A stretch of DNA of 29,369 bases from Prevotella sp. UBA2456. Lineage in GTDB: Bacteria; Bacteroidota; Bacteroidia; Bacteroidales; Bacteroidaceae. The stretch covers positions 1 to 29,369 of the forward strand of contig DDPY01000011.1 of assembly GCA_002342415.1 (NCBI GenBank), given 5' to 3'. Shown here one piece after another: positions 1 through 7,500 of this stretch. How positions within the stretch are numbered: the stretch's first letter is position 1; the number at the start of each line of letters is the position of its first letter. The position numbers were made by a program, and so were the translations under genes. Below the pieces are notes generated by a model. The model was given only the letters and a program-made list of their open reading frames with translations. It made no database searches and was not told the DNA's origin.

Positions 1-46
1 AACTTTCTGGGTTCACTTCAGTCTTTGATTTTCCTTGAACCAAAAC

Positions 47-81
47 ATGGATGTGGCAGCCCGCCTCGCTGCCACATCCAT
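47..81. terminator. Perfect 14-bp hairpin, probable terminator
   Basis: ATGGATGTGGCAGC pairs exactly with GCTGCCACATCCAT across the 7-base loop CCGCCTC. The right arm is followed by TTTATAG and the left arm is preceded by an A-rich stretch, so it could end transcription arriving from outside the left edge. The gene it would serve is not in the window. Confidence 0.6.
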
Positions 82-159
82 TTTATAGATTGGGTGGGGC
101 AAGGGACTCTGTACTCCCTTGACTTACCGCAAACGGATAAAAATCTCCGAGCAGCGAGA

Positions 160-186
160 GCAGACCCAAACTCGTTTGAGGTCTGC
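160..186. repeat. Intergenic palindromic repeat
   Basis: GCAGACC pairs with GGTCTGC, and inside these CAAAC pairs with GTTTG, giving a nearly complete palindrome with a 2-base centre. The flanks carry GCGAGAG-type words on both sides. It resembles dispersed intergenic repeats of Prevotella genomes, but copy number cannot be judged from one window. No gene is supported in 82-378; the open frame at 25-279 runs straight through these inverted repeats. Confidence 0.45.
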
Positions 187-250
187 CGAGTCGCGAGAGA
201 GATTCAACAAATGTTAAATCTCGGATATCCTTGGATATTTGGGGAAATAG

Positions 251-346
251 TCGTATCTTTGAGCTTTGCTCGAAGATAGGCTACATCTCGGAAATAAAAA
301 TAAATCTCTATTTATTTTGTATTTCACTCGATTTGCACTATCTTTG
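251..346 (+). repeat. Promoter-carrying dispersed repeat, copy 1
   Basis: The element contains, in order: a hairpin (TATCTTTGAGC at 254-264 with GCTCGAAGATA at 268-278, one G-T pair); TCTCGGAAA at 286-294; a 9-bp inverted repeat AAAATAAAT/ATTTATTTT (297-305/310-318); TTTCACTCGA at 322-331; and TATCTTTGC at 339-347. The same blocks in the same order occur at 13608-13690. Both copies end in a complete promoter directly in front of a gene. Confidence 0.6.
316..346 (+). promoter_or_regulatory. Promoter of the antitoxin-like gene
   Basis: TTTG at 316-319, a 19-base gap, then TATCTTTG at 339-346. This matches the Bacteroidota housekeeping promoter (TTTG at -33, TAnnTTTG at -7). Transcription should begin near 350, leaving a leader of about 28 bases that carries AAGGAAAGAT before the ATG at 379. 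Confidence 0.75.
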
Positions 347-378
347 CAGGCGAAGAATCGTATAAAACAAGGAAAGAT

Positions 379-648
379 ATGGCAACAATAAGTTTGAATC
401 CTACATTGTACAGCCGGGCTCAGGACTATGCCAAGGCCGACGGTATGAGCGTGGAAGAATGGGTGGCTATGCTTATCACCCGTTTTAAACCAGCAAGGAA
501 AAAGACGTATCAGATGAAACAGATAGAAGAGCTGTCGCCAGAGCTTCAGTCGCTGATAGGCTTTGCTAAGCCTGAAGTGCCCAGCGATGACGACATCAAC
601 GGCGACAAGGCCAGAACGGAATATCTGACTGCTAAATACATACGGTGA
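379..648 (+). CDS. Ribbon-helix-helix antitoxin-like protein
   Basis: The 89-residue product has an N-terminal stretch (about residues 3-35: a short beta strand ISLNP, then a helix ending SVEEWVAML) that looks like a ribbon-helix-helix DNA-binding fold. A charged, probably flexible tail follows, ending DKARTEYLTAKYIR. Its stop codon overlaps by one base the ATG of a PIN-domain toxin remnant, which is the usual antitoxin-first order of type II toxin-antitoxin pairs. By family rule it would bind and neutralise the PIN toxin and repress its own promoter. Because the toxin is wrecked, the antitoxin is now an orphan; its own frame is intact and has a good promoter. The antitoxin call rests on fold impression and gene order, not on a recognised family name. 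Confidence 0.65.
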   Translation: MATISLNPTLYSRAQDYAKADGMSVEEWVAMLITRFKPARKKTYQMKQIEELSPELQSLIGFAKPEVPSDDDINGDKARTEYLTAKYIR

Positions 649-816
649 TGAGAGTATTCTGAAACACCAGACTTTGAAGACATGCTGCAATACGAAGCCG
701 CCCTGGCTGCCAAGTGCGATGTCATCGTTACAAGAGACAAGAAACGCCACTTCCCCATCGGCGGTTTGCCGGTGTTGTCGCCGGAAGTGTTCCTCAATTC
801 TTATTTTGGGAATTAG
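648..816 (+). pseudogene. PIN-domain (VapC-like) toxin, internally deleted
   Basis: The start survives as ATG AGA GTA TTC (MRVF, 648-659) and runs straight into TGA at 660-662. In the next frame, from 661, an intact C-terminal PIN segment reads ETPDFEDMLQYEAALAAKCD and on through VIVTRDKKRHFP to a stop at 814-816. The DFED acidic pair, the TRDKKRHF motif and the terminal SPEVFL are typical of the second half of Bacteroidota PIN toxins. What is missing is the middle, including the first catalytic Asp normally found just after the MRVFxD start, roughly half to two thirds of a normal PIN protein of about 130-140 residues. The deletion also shifted the frame. No functional nuclease can be made; confidence in the pseudogene call is high. 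Confidence 0.75.
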
Positions 817-878
817 CTCTGCATCAATGAGGCTATTCCCCTTCGACTGCCCCCCCCTACAACCACCGAGAGACTTTA

Positions 879-912
879 TCCGCCGAGACTGCCGCAGCGC
901 AGCCTCGGCGGA
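879..912. repeat. GC-rich hairpin in intergenic DNA
   Basis: TCCGCCGAG (879-887) pairs with CTCGGCGGA (904-912), and CTGC (889-892) with GCAG (899-902) inside. It lies about 60 bases after the toxin remnant. There is no T-run after either arm, so it is more likely a dispersed repeat than an intrinsic terminator. Nothing else recognisable lies between 913 and 1107. Confidence 0.45.
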
Positions 913-1107
913 ATCCGTTTTGTGTCGGCGAGCCTATAGGCGCGGCGGATGATATGAATAGATGACAATCAAACAGATACAAACAACATTCACTCCTATG
1001 ACGACTGCAAATTTAATAGAAATTTTCTGTATTCTCGACGAATTCTGCAAATAATCTCTCTTCCCTGCCCTTATTTTGTACACGCCATAAAACTGTGCCT
1101 TTTGCTG

Positions 1108-1217
1108 GAACGCACTCGAAAACTTTTTCCACTGCACTCCAAAACTTTTTCCTCTGCACTCGAAAAAATATTAGAGTGCACTCCAGAAAGTTTTCTTCTG
1201 CACTGGCGGAAACATCC
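1108..1217. repeat. 22-bp tandem array, five units (array 1)
   Basis: The word GCACT recurs exactly every 22 bases, at 1112, 1134, 1156, 1178 and 1200. Each unit is a 10-bp core ending GCACTC (GAACGCACTC, CACTGCACTC, CTCTGCACTC, GAGTGCACTC, TTCTGCACTG) plus a 12-base A/T-rich spacer such as GAAAACTTTTTC. Unit 4 has a perfect palindromic core, GAGTGCACTC. A 22-base period does not keep reading frame, so the short open frames that cross it are not real genes. The array lies between convergent genes, the toxin remnant and maf. Confidence 0.8.
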
Positions 1218-1231
1218 TGTAGTCGCGAAAG

Positions 1232-1265
1232 AAAAAAGGGAAGCGGTCTTCACAGACGACTTCCC
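1232..1265 (-). terminator. Intrinsic terminator, minus strand
   Basis: Read on the minus strand, GGGAAG pairs with CTTCCC (arms 1260-1265 and 1238-1243), with GTC/GAC pairing nearer the loop, and six T residues follow at once (1237-1232). It could end the maf operon, whose last stop is 139 bases upstream, or a short transcript from the promoter at 1316-1346. Confidence 0.65.
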
Positions 1266-1311
1266 TCCGAGGAAAATGATAAATATAGATTAAAATTACT
1301 AGTTGTGTGCA
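1232..1311 (-). ncRNA. Candidate small RNA of about 80 nt
   Basis: A well-formed promoter (1316-1346, minus strand) is followed by about 45 bases without any plausible reading frame and then by an intrinsic terminator with a U-tail. Promoter, short non-coding body and terminator are the layout of a stand-alone small RNA. I recognise no known RNA family in it. The alternative is that the promoter is incidental and the terminator belongs to the maf operon. Confidence 0.35.
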
Positions 1312-1315
1312 AGTG

Positions 1316-1346
1316 CAAAGGTACGAATAAAAAATGAATAAACAAA
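1316..1346 (-). promoter_or_regulatory. Minus-strand promoter downstream of maf
   Basis: On the minus strand TTTG (1346-1343), a 19-base gap, then TACCTTTG (1323-1316): an exact match to the Bacteroidota consensus. It points away from maf towards the terminator at 1232-1265 and array 1. No protein gene lies in that direction on this strand within the window. Confidence 0.65.
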
Positions 1347-1403
1347 CTTTTTTGCTTTTTTTATACTATTCGTAGATGGAATTGCGACAATTATCGTAAT
1401 ATA

Positions 1404-1991
1404 TCATACAAAAGGAACAATCCCGAATGTCTTCAGTGCCTCGTAGATGCGCTGGACGGGGAGCCCCATGACATTGAAATAGCTGCCTTGCATGCCCGTA
1501 ACTCCGATATGACCTATCCACTCCTGTATGCCATAGGCACCCGCCTTGTCGAGCGGATGGTAGTGGGAGACATAGTAGTCGATTTCCTCATCAGACAGCT
1601 GTTTGAAGCTGACACCGGTCTCCACCGAGAAGCTGGTCTGTCGCTCGCGGGTGGTCAGTGTCACACCGGTGATGACCTGATGGGTCCGACCACTCAGGGC
1701 GTGCAGCATGCGGCAGGCATCGGCATCGTCCTTGGGCTTGCCCATCACCTCGTCACCCAGAATGACAACGGTATCGGCAGTGATAACGAGCTCGTCGGGG
1801 GCTATCATGGCACGATAGGCCATCGCCTTCTTACGAGAGATATACTCGGCGATGGACTGAGTGGGCAGGCTGTCGGGATAGCTCTCGTCGATGCCCTTGA
1901 TGACGCGCACCTCGAAGGGGATGTCGAGACCAGAGAGCAGTTCCTTGCGGCGCGGGGAATTGCTGGCCAAAATGATATGACAGTCTACCAT
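1404..1991 (-). CDS. maf: Maf-family nucleotide pyrophosphatase
   Basis: This 195-residue protein hydrolyses non-canonical or excess nucleoside triphosphates (dTTP/UTP class in the YhdE subgroup) to monophosphate and pyrophosphate in the cytoplasm. The Maf signature is complete: ASNSPRRKELL at residues 9-19, the ADTVV strand with the catalytic Asp73, GKPKD at 84-88 and SGRTHQVITGV at 100-110. Length is normal for the family. The start overlaps the end of the kdsC-like gene by seven bases, so it is the last gene of a four-gene operon beginning at 3791. Which nucleotide it prefers cannot be read off safely; dTTP/UTP is the inference from overall similarity. Confidence 0.93.
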   Translation of the reverse strand: MVDCHIILASNSPRRKELLSGLDIPFEVRVIKGIDESYPDSLPTQSIAEYISRKKAMAYRAMIAPDELVITADTVVILGDEVMGKPKDDADACRMLHALSGRTHQVITGVTLTTRERQTSFSVETGVSFKQLSDEEIDYYVSHYHPLDKAGAYGIQEWIGHIGVTGMQGSYFNVMGLPVQRIYEALKTFGIVPFV

Positions 1992-2503
1992 CCGAAAGCC
2001 CTTTCATCCTTTAGCCAGTGACCCTGTGCCCGCAGCGTCTGTTCGATGACATCGCGCCCACAGCCATAGCCTCCGGCATAGTCGCTGACATAGAGGCTGA
2101 CCTCCTTGACCTCGGCACAGGCATCCTTGGGGCATACAGGACAGCCCACGCGGCGCATGATTTCCAGGTCGGGGATGTCGTCGCCCATATACATCACCTC
2201 GTCGTCGGCATAGCCATAGGTGGCCTTGTAGTTCTCGTAGGTGTCGAGCTTCACGGCACAACCCAGGTGGATGTCCTCGACGCCAAGCCCGCGATAGCGC
2301 GTGGCCACCGCCTCTATCTTGCATCCGGTGATGATGGCTATGCGCAGCCCCATCTTCACGGCCAGCTGGATGGCATAGCCGTCCTTGATATTCACCGTGC
2401 GGCGGGGCTGGCCGTCGTCGCCTAACGGGATAGTCTCGGCAGAAAGCACCCCATCGATGTCGAAGATGATGGTGCGTATCTTCTTTAAATCGTAGTTAAT
2501 CAT
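1985..2503 (-). CDS. kdsC: KDO-8-phosphate phosphatase (HAD family, KdsC-like)
   Basis: A 172-residue C0-type (capless) HAD phosphatase. Motif I is FDIDGVLS with nucleophile Asp15 and Asp17; motif II is the IITG stretch near residue 59; the motif III lysine is in CAVKLD (Lys85); motif IV is MGDDIPDLEI (Asp109/Asp110, Asp113 region). These and the C-terminal SDYAGGYGCGRDVIE segment are characteristic of KdsC, which removes phosphate from 3-deoxy-D-manno-octulosonate 8-phosphate to supply KDO for lipid A-core synthesis. Length fits KdsC. It overlaps both neighbours by a few bases, indicating translational coupling within the nitroreductase-DUF2520-kdsC-maf operon. A related sugar-acid phosphatase is possible but less likely. 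Confidence 0.87.
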   Translation of the reverse strand: MINYDLKKIRTIIFDIDGVLSAETIPLGDDGQPRRTVNIKDGYAIQLAVKMGLRIAIITGCKIEAVATRYRGLGVEDIHLGCAVKLDTYENYKATYGYADDEVMYMGDDIPDLEIMRRVGCPVCPKDACAEVKEVSLYVSDYAGGYGCGRDVIEQTLRAQGHWLKDERAFGW

Positions 2504-3267
2504 TGAGTCTGATGATATATGCTTTTTGACAATAGTTCGTAGACGCGCCGCATCTCGTCATCATCCAAGAGCCGCTGCTGCATGCTGATGACGTTCTCGT
2601 CGTAGCGCACGGCGGGACCGGTCTGTGCATCAAGGGGATGCAACTCGTGGACCTTGCGCGCGGTCTCGTCGATGAGGGGCAGCATGACACTGAAAGGAAG
2701 TCCGTGCTGCTCGAGAATCTTGGCAGAGAGGGCATAGCAGTGGTTGGCGAAGTTGCAGGCAAAGACGGCTGCCAGATGCAGATACTTGCGGTCGGCACTA
2801 CTGAGTCCGTAGATACGGTGACTAATGCTGGCAGCCAGCATCTTCAGCAACTGTAGGGAAGCGGCATCGGAGGCTTCGAGGAAGACGGGAATCTCGGCAA
2901 AGTCAACCAGCCGTTCCTTCGAGAAGGTCTGCATGGGATAAAACACGCCGTATCGGCACGGGTGCCCCTCGAACAGCGACATCGGCATTGAGCCGGCAGT
3001 GTGGACGAAGAACTGCCCCGCCCTACCCTGCACCGCCTGGGCAAAGACAGACTCCAGAGCCGTATCCTTGACGGAGAGAATAAAGAGGTCGGCCTCGGCA
3101 GGCAGGCTGGCGAGCGAGTCGGTGGGCTGAGCCCCTACCCTGCTTGCTAATGCTGCCGCTGCCGTCATCGTGCGGCTATAGACCGCCAGCAGCTGGTGGC
3201 CGGCATGATGAAGGGCTAACGCGAGGTTGGTGGCCAGACGGCCTGCTCCTATCAGTACGATGCGCAT
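2500..3267 (-). CDS. Rossmann-like DUF2520 oxidoreductase
   Basis: The 255-residue product starts with a dinucleotide-binding fold, LIGAGRLATNLALAL (Gly7, Gly9, Ala12), as in the F420/NADP oxidoreductase and pyrroline carboxylate reductase relatives. Its C-terminal half (from about residue 160, HLAAVFACNFANHCYALSAK and the later GPAVRYDE segment) is the all-helical DUF2520 domain. Such proteins are thought to be NAD(P)-dependent dehydrogenases, but their substrate is not established, so I give no gene name. It overlaps the nitroreductase upstream by one base (stop/start TGATG) and the kdsC-like gene downstream by four bases. This tight arrangement suggests co-expression; a shared pathway cannot be inferred from it. 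Confidence 0.85.
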   Translation of the reverse strand: MRIVLIGAGRLATNLALALHHAGHQLLAVYSRTMTAAAALASRVGAQPTDSLASLPAEADLFILSVKDTALESVFAQAVQGRAGQFFVHTAGSMPMSLFEGHPCRYGVFYPMQTFSKERLVDFAEIPVFLEASDAASLQLLKMLAASISHRIYGLSSADRKYLHLAAVFACNFANHCYALSAKILEQHGLPFSVMLPLIDETARKVHELHPLDAQTGPAVRYDENVISMQQRLLDDDEMRRVYELLSKSIYHQTQ

Positions 3268-3791
3268 CAGTATTTATTCAGATGAACGTTCTCCCACTTC
3301 AGTTTATCCTCGTTCTGAGGCTTGCGCTCGTCGGCTTTATGTCCGATAGCCAATATGCAGAGGCACGACAGGTTCTCGGGAATGTCGAGTACGCCCTGTA
3401 TCACCGTATCGGCCGACGTGCCATCGCTGAGACCGCGACCGCGCATCTGTATCCAACAGGAACCTAAGCCGAGAGCCTCGGCCTGATACTGCATGGAGAT
3501 GGCAGCTATCGAGCCGTCCTCCACCCAGCAGTCGTTCTGCATGGGGTCGCCCAGCACGACAATCGCCAAGGGGGCCCCCTTGAGGAACTGTCCGCCCATA
3601 TCCTTGGCATCCGACAGCTTCTCCAAGTCGGTCTTGTCGTCGACCACCACAAACTGCCAGGCTCGCTGCCCCTTGGATGTGGGCGACATCAGGCCGGCAC
3701 GTAAGATCAGTTTCACTGCTTCGCCGTCAATCTCCTGTTCGGTGAACTTGCGGTGAGAACGGCGCATTTGCACTAAGTCTTTGAATTCCAT
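3267..3791 (-). CDS. Nitroreductase-family flavoprotein
   Basis: A 174-residue FMN-dependent oxidoreductase of the nitroreductase superfamily. The N-terminal MRRSHRKFT segment (residues 9-17) supplies the phosphate-binding arginines of the FMN site; LMSPTSKGQRAWQFVVV (about 34-50) and ALGLGSCWIQMRGR (about 106-119) are the usual cofactor and dimer segments. The natural substrate of such proteins is seldom known; they reduce nitro groups or quinones in vitro using NAD(P)H. It is the first gene of the four-gene operon ending with maf. The start at 3791 is supported by a promoter -7 element about 25 bases upstream, which leaves a short leader. Confidence 0.88.
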   Translation of the reverse strand: MEFKDLVQMRRSHRKFTEQEIDGEAVKLILRAGLMSPTSKGQRAWQFVVVDDKTDLEKLSDAKDMGGQFLKGAPLAIVVLGDPMQNDCWVEDGSIAAISMQYQAEALGLGSCWIQMRGRGLSDGTSADTVIQGVLDIPENLSCLCILAIGHKADERKPQNEDKLKWENVHLNKY

Positions 3792-3816
3792 CTTGCACTA
3801 TTTTATAAAACCGCTA

Positions 3817-3852
3817 CAAAGGTACAAAAAAAAACAAACATGATTGTTTGTT
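3817..3852 (-). promoter_or_regulatory. Promoter and palindrome upstream of the nitroreductase operon
   Basis: On the minus strand TACCTTTG lies at 3824-3817, about 25 bases before the ATG. No good TTTG sits at the expected -33 spacing. Instead an 8-bp inverted repeat AACAAACA-TGAT-TGTTTGTT (3833-3852) covers that position, so it may be an operator replacing or blocking the -33 box. The -7 assignment is firm, the operator idea tentative. Confidence 0.5.
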
Positions 3853-3937
3853 CTTATCTTATTTTTTCGCTACATCGGAAGAAACGAATGATAACATAGA
3901 GTTCATTTTTGATTATACATGCTTGTATCGCTACCGA

Positions 3938-4507
3938 TTAGAAGAAGTAGTAAGCACCGAAGCTGATACCATGAAACAGATTGAAACCGAACTTGTTGCT
4001 GCGTGAAACATCCTTCATCCAAGTGTGCTTAAAGTAGAAACCATCGCCAAGATGAGAAGCCAGCGTTACCTTGTCAGATACGCTGTAGGCGATAGCAGGA
4101 ATTACGTAGGTACCGAACTGGTTGATGTTGTTCTCAATGCCCTGAGCGTGAGCGATGATATACTTCAGACTGCCAATAACGAAAAACGCGAAATTGCCAG
4201 TCTTGAAAAAGGTGTAGCAGGTATAAGGATTGATGCTGTAGGCATTGACATTCGAGAGCGTCATACCAGTCATGCCGTACTTACTGCCATCGACATTGCT
4301 TGTATGACTATAACCGAGGGCGAAGGCAACGCTACAGTTATCGCTCAGAGTGTAGCCAATATCAGGAGCAATATTGAGCTCTATAGCGGAGTGGTCACTG
4401 CCATTGGTGTGATTGGTGGTGAAACCTACCTCACCACCAATCCATACCTGAGCTTTCACAGTAGCAGCTAATGCAAGGGCTGCAAGAGATAGCAGAATCT
4501 TTTTCAT
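3938..4507 (-). CDS. Small outer-membrane beta-barrel protein
   Basis: The 189-residue product opens with a Sec signal peptide (MKKILLSLAALALAATVKA, cleavage before QVWIGG). The rest alternates short hydrophobic/aromatic strands with polar turns (GEVGFTTNH, DIGYTLSDN, VAFALGYSH, FAFFVIGSLKY, GFNLFHGISFGAYYFF) and ends in Phe, as expected for an eight-stranded OmpA/OmpX/opacity-type barrel. Function is unknown: porin-like, adhesion or membrane-stability roles are all possible. It lies 63 bases after the NRPS stop on the same strand and I find no TAnnTTTG promoter in that gap, so it may be transcribed with the MATE-NRPS pair. A role in passing the NRPS product across the outer membrane is speculation. 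Confidence 0.8.
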   Translation of the reverse strand: MKKILLSLAALALAATVKAQVWIGGEVGFTTNHTNGSDHSAIELNIAPDIGYTLSDNCSVAFALGYSHTSNVDGSKYGMTGMTLSNVNAYSINPYTCYTFFKTGNFAFFVIGSLKYIIAHAQGIENNINQFGTYVIPAIAYSVSDKVTLASHLGDGFYFKHTWMKDVSRSNKFGFNLFHGISFGAYYFF

Positions 4508-4570
4508 AACTGCATTCCTAATTGTTATTAAACATGAAGCACAGTAGGGTTACTACTTTTTTCCAGTCCC

Positions 4571-7500
4571 TTATACTGTAAAATAATCAAAGCCCATAAT
4601 GGTGTCGACGAAGCGATGGACGTAGTCGGCTGCAGTCGGAGGCCACTGGAATCCGAGGCGGTAGAGCACCTGGGTGGTGTAGTCGTTGGCCGAATCGATC
4701 CAGCGCGTCTTATGTCCAGTCCCCATATCGTAGGCCATCAGCGGACGCAGCAGGGTCACGAGGCCGGGATTCTCCATCACGCTTTCGAGGGTCCGCTGGA
4801 ACTCTTCGGGCTCAACACGCTTCAACGTGATGCCCGCCTCGGCGAAGCCAGTGAGGATGTCGGACATGAACTGGCGATGAGTGTTGTAGGGATGGAACAC
4901 CGTGCAGTCCTTCGGTGTCTGCGCCAATAGCATGATGGCATGCGCCACCTCGTCGACGGGCGAGAACTCGAAACGCTGATCAAGGGCTTCGTAAGGCACC
5001 ATTCCGATAATCACGTAGGCACGCAACATCGCTAAGAAGTTGTTGGTGTTGAAATTGATCTGGAATTCGCCGTCTTTCTGGCGTGCCGAGAGGTTGCCCA
5101 CACGCATGATCTTCGCATTCAGACCGTGGTGAGCAATGGCGTCGAGCACCAGTTCCTCAGCCTTGAACTTCGAATAGACGTACTTGTTGGCATCAATGTT
5201 CTGCCCAATGTAGAGGTTCTGCTCCGTCAGTCTGACCTCAGGCCCGGGGACATTGTCGATGCTGATGCCGGCAATGCTGTTCGTCGAGATATGGATGAGA
5301 CGCGACCCCGTGCGCAGACAGAAACTGATGAGATGGCGCACCGACTCGATGTTCACCATCTCGATGTCGTTGCCGGCGGAGAAGTGCTTGACATTGGCCA
5401 CGCAGTTGATGACCGTCAGACCACGCTTGTCGATGCCTTTAAGTGCATCGGGCTTTGTAATCTCAGCATCGAACACTTCCACCCGCTCTTCAAAGTGGCC
5501 AAAAGCCTCTGTTTTACCAAAATAGTAGTAATGGAGGGTCTTGAGGCGCTGCATTGTGTCGAAGCCTGGCTTACTGCGCAACGGACATAGGATGTGACCG
5601 TCATAATTCGTCAGCAACTCATGGAGGATATGGATGCCCAGATAGCCGGTGGCACCGGTCAGGAGCACATCGCCGACGGACTGTCGCTCGCCATCGCGGA
5701 AAGTGTGGAGGATGTTTTTGTCCAAAACGGGAATGAAGGCTGCGTATTCGGAATGGTCCATAGGACTCAGCTGATTGGTCGGGACCGTCGGAGCAGCCAA
5801 GTCTGGAGTCTTCGTATTATCGCTCACATATTCGGCGAGAGCCTTCGGGGTCTTCAGGTTGAAGAGGTCGTTGAAGACGATCTGCACGCCGTGCTTGCTG
5901 GCCTCCACAATCACCTTGATGGCATTGATACTGGTACCGCCAATCTCGAAGAAGTCGTCGGTGGCACCCACTTGCTCGATATTGAGCACCTGGGAGAAAA
6001 TCTGGGTGAAGAGTGTCTCCGTCTCTCCTTCGGGAGCCACATAGTCGTTCGCTCGCTTAATCTCCGGAGCGGGCAACGCCTTACGGTTTATCTTGAGGTT
6101 GGGCGTCATCGGCATCGCATCGAGGCGCATATAGGTATCGGGCACCATGTATTCTGCCAACGATGTGCCGGCAAGTGCTTGGTGGATATCTTCATCGGTG
6201 AGTGCGCAGCCCTCTTCTAGGGTGTAGTAAAGCACCAGATGTTCATTGCCCATCACTTTGCGCACCTCAGCGGCTGCCTGACGGATTCCGCTGATGTTCA
6301 GAGCCTTGCTTTCAATTTCGCCGAGCTCGATACGGAAGCCACGCAACTTTACCTGCGTGTCGATACGACCCATATACTCTATCTGGCCATCCTCATTCCA
6401 GCGGCAGAGGTCGCCCGTATGGTACATACGGACAGGACGTCCCCAGCGGTCTTCTTTGACGAACGGACAATCGACGAACGACTGTGCCGTGCGATCGGGC
6501 AGTCGCCAGTAGCCGCGACCCACCTGAATGCCGGCAAAGCAGAGTTCACCCGCCACGCCCTGTGGCACGAGGTTGCCCGCTGTATCGACAATGAAGTTCC
6601 AGTTGTTGGCAACACTCTGGCCAATGGGAATATTCTCCACCCTCCGGCCGGGAGCGATGCTATAATAAGAGGTGTCGTCGGTACACTCCGTCGGTCCATA
6701 GACATTGATAATCTCGATGTGCTCACTATAGACACCATCCATCTTCTCGCCACCACCTGTGGTGAAGCGGATAGGCAGGTCGTCGAACGTGTTGAGCAGC
6801 AGGCAGGTCATGGCCGTTGAGTAGCCGCCGCCCGTGCATTGATGGTCGATCAGGAACTGACGGATGGCTGCCAAGTCCTTACGTATCTCTGTCGGCATGA
6901 TGTGGAACGAGCCACCCAGCGTCAACACGGGATACATATCCTCGATATGCGCATCGAACGAGAACGAGCGGTGTCCGCTGATGCGGTCATCGGCCGTCAA
7001 TTTCTCCATGTCGATGACCACGGCAATGAAATTACGCAAACCAGCCTGATGGAGCATGGCTCCCTTAGGCTTGCCTGTAGAACCGGAGGTGTAGATCATG
7101 TAGGCCAGCCCGTCGGGTGAGGAGAGGTCGATGGGGGCGAAAGTGTCGGCGATGGTATCGCCGACCACACTATCCATGAAGTCATCGATGAAGAACGTCT
7201 TGGCAGCAGCGGTGCTGAAATTGCCCTCCGCCTGCTTGGCGGCCAGCACGTCGTGCGTGGTGATGAGCACCTTCGACTCCGAATTCTCCAGCATATAGGT
7301 CAGACGCTCGTTGGGATATTCGAAGTCCAGCGGTGTATAGGCCGCACCGGCCTTGTGGATGGCCAGTACGGAGAGCGGGAATTCCTTGAAACGGTCGAGC
7401 ATCACGCAGACGAAGTCGTTGGATTCGACTCCAAAGTCTATCAGCTGGTGGGCCAGCGCATTCGAATAGCGGTCCATCTCACTGTAAGTCAACTGGCTGT

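Noticed and set aside
25..279. Open frame of 84 codons at the left edge
   Set aside because: It runs through two perfect inverted repeats, lacks an upstream promoter in the window and has no recognisable protein features.
1108..1217. CRISPR array
   Set aside because: The conserved core is only about 6-10 bases, the spacers resemble each other and are 12 bases long, and there are no cas genes.
1095..1337. Overlapping open frames across array 1
   Set aside because: They are translations of a 22-bp repeat in shifting frames; a period not divisible by three is not expected of a coding repeat.
4543..4560. AGTAG-GGTTA-CTACT followed by T residues as a terminator
   Set aside because: The stem is only five pairs and the T-run is on the plus strand, where no gene needs ending.
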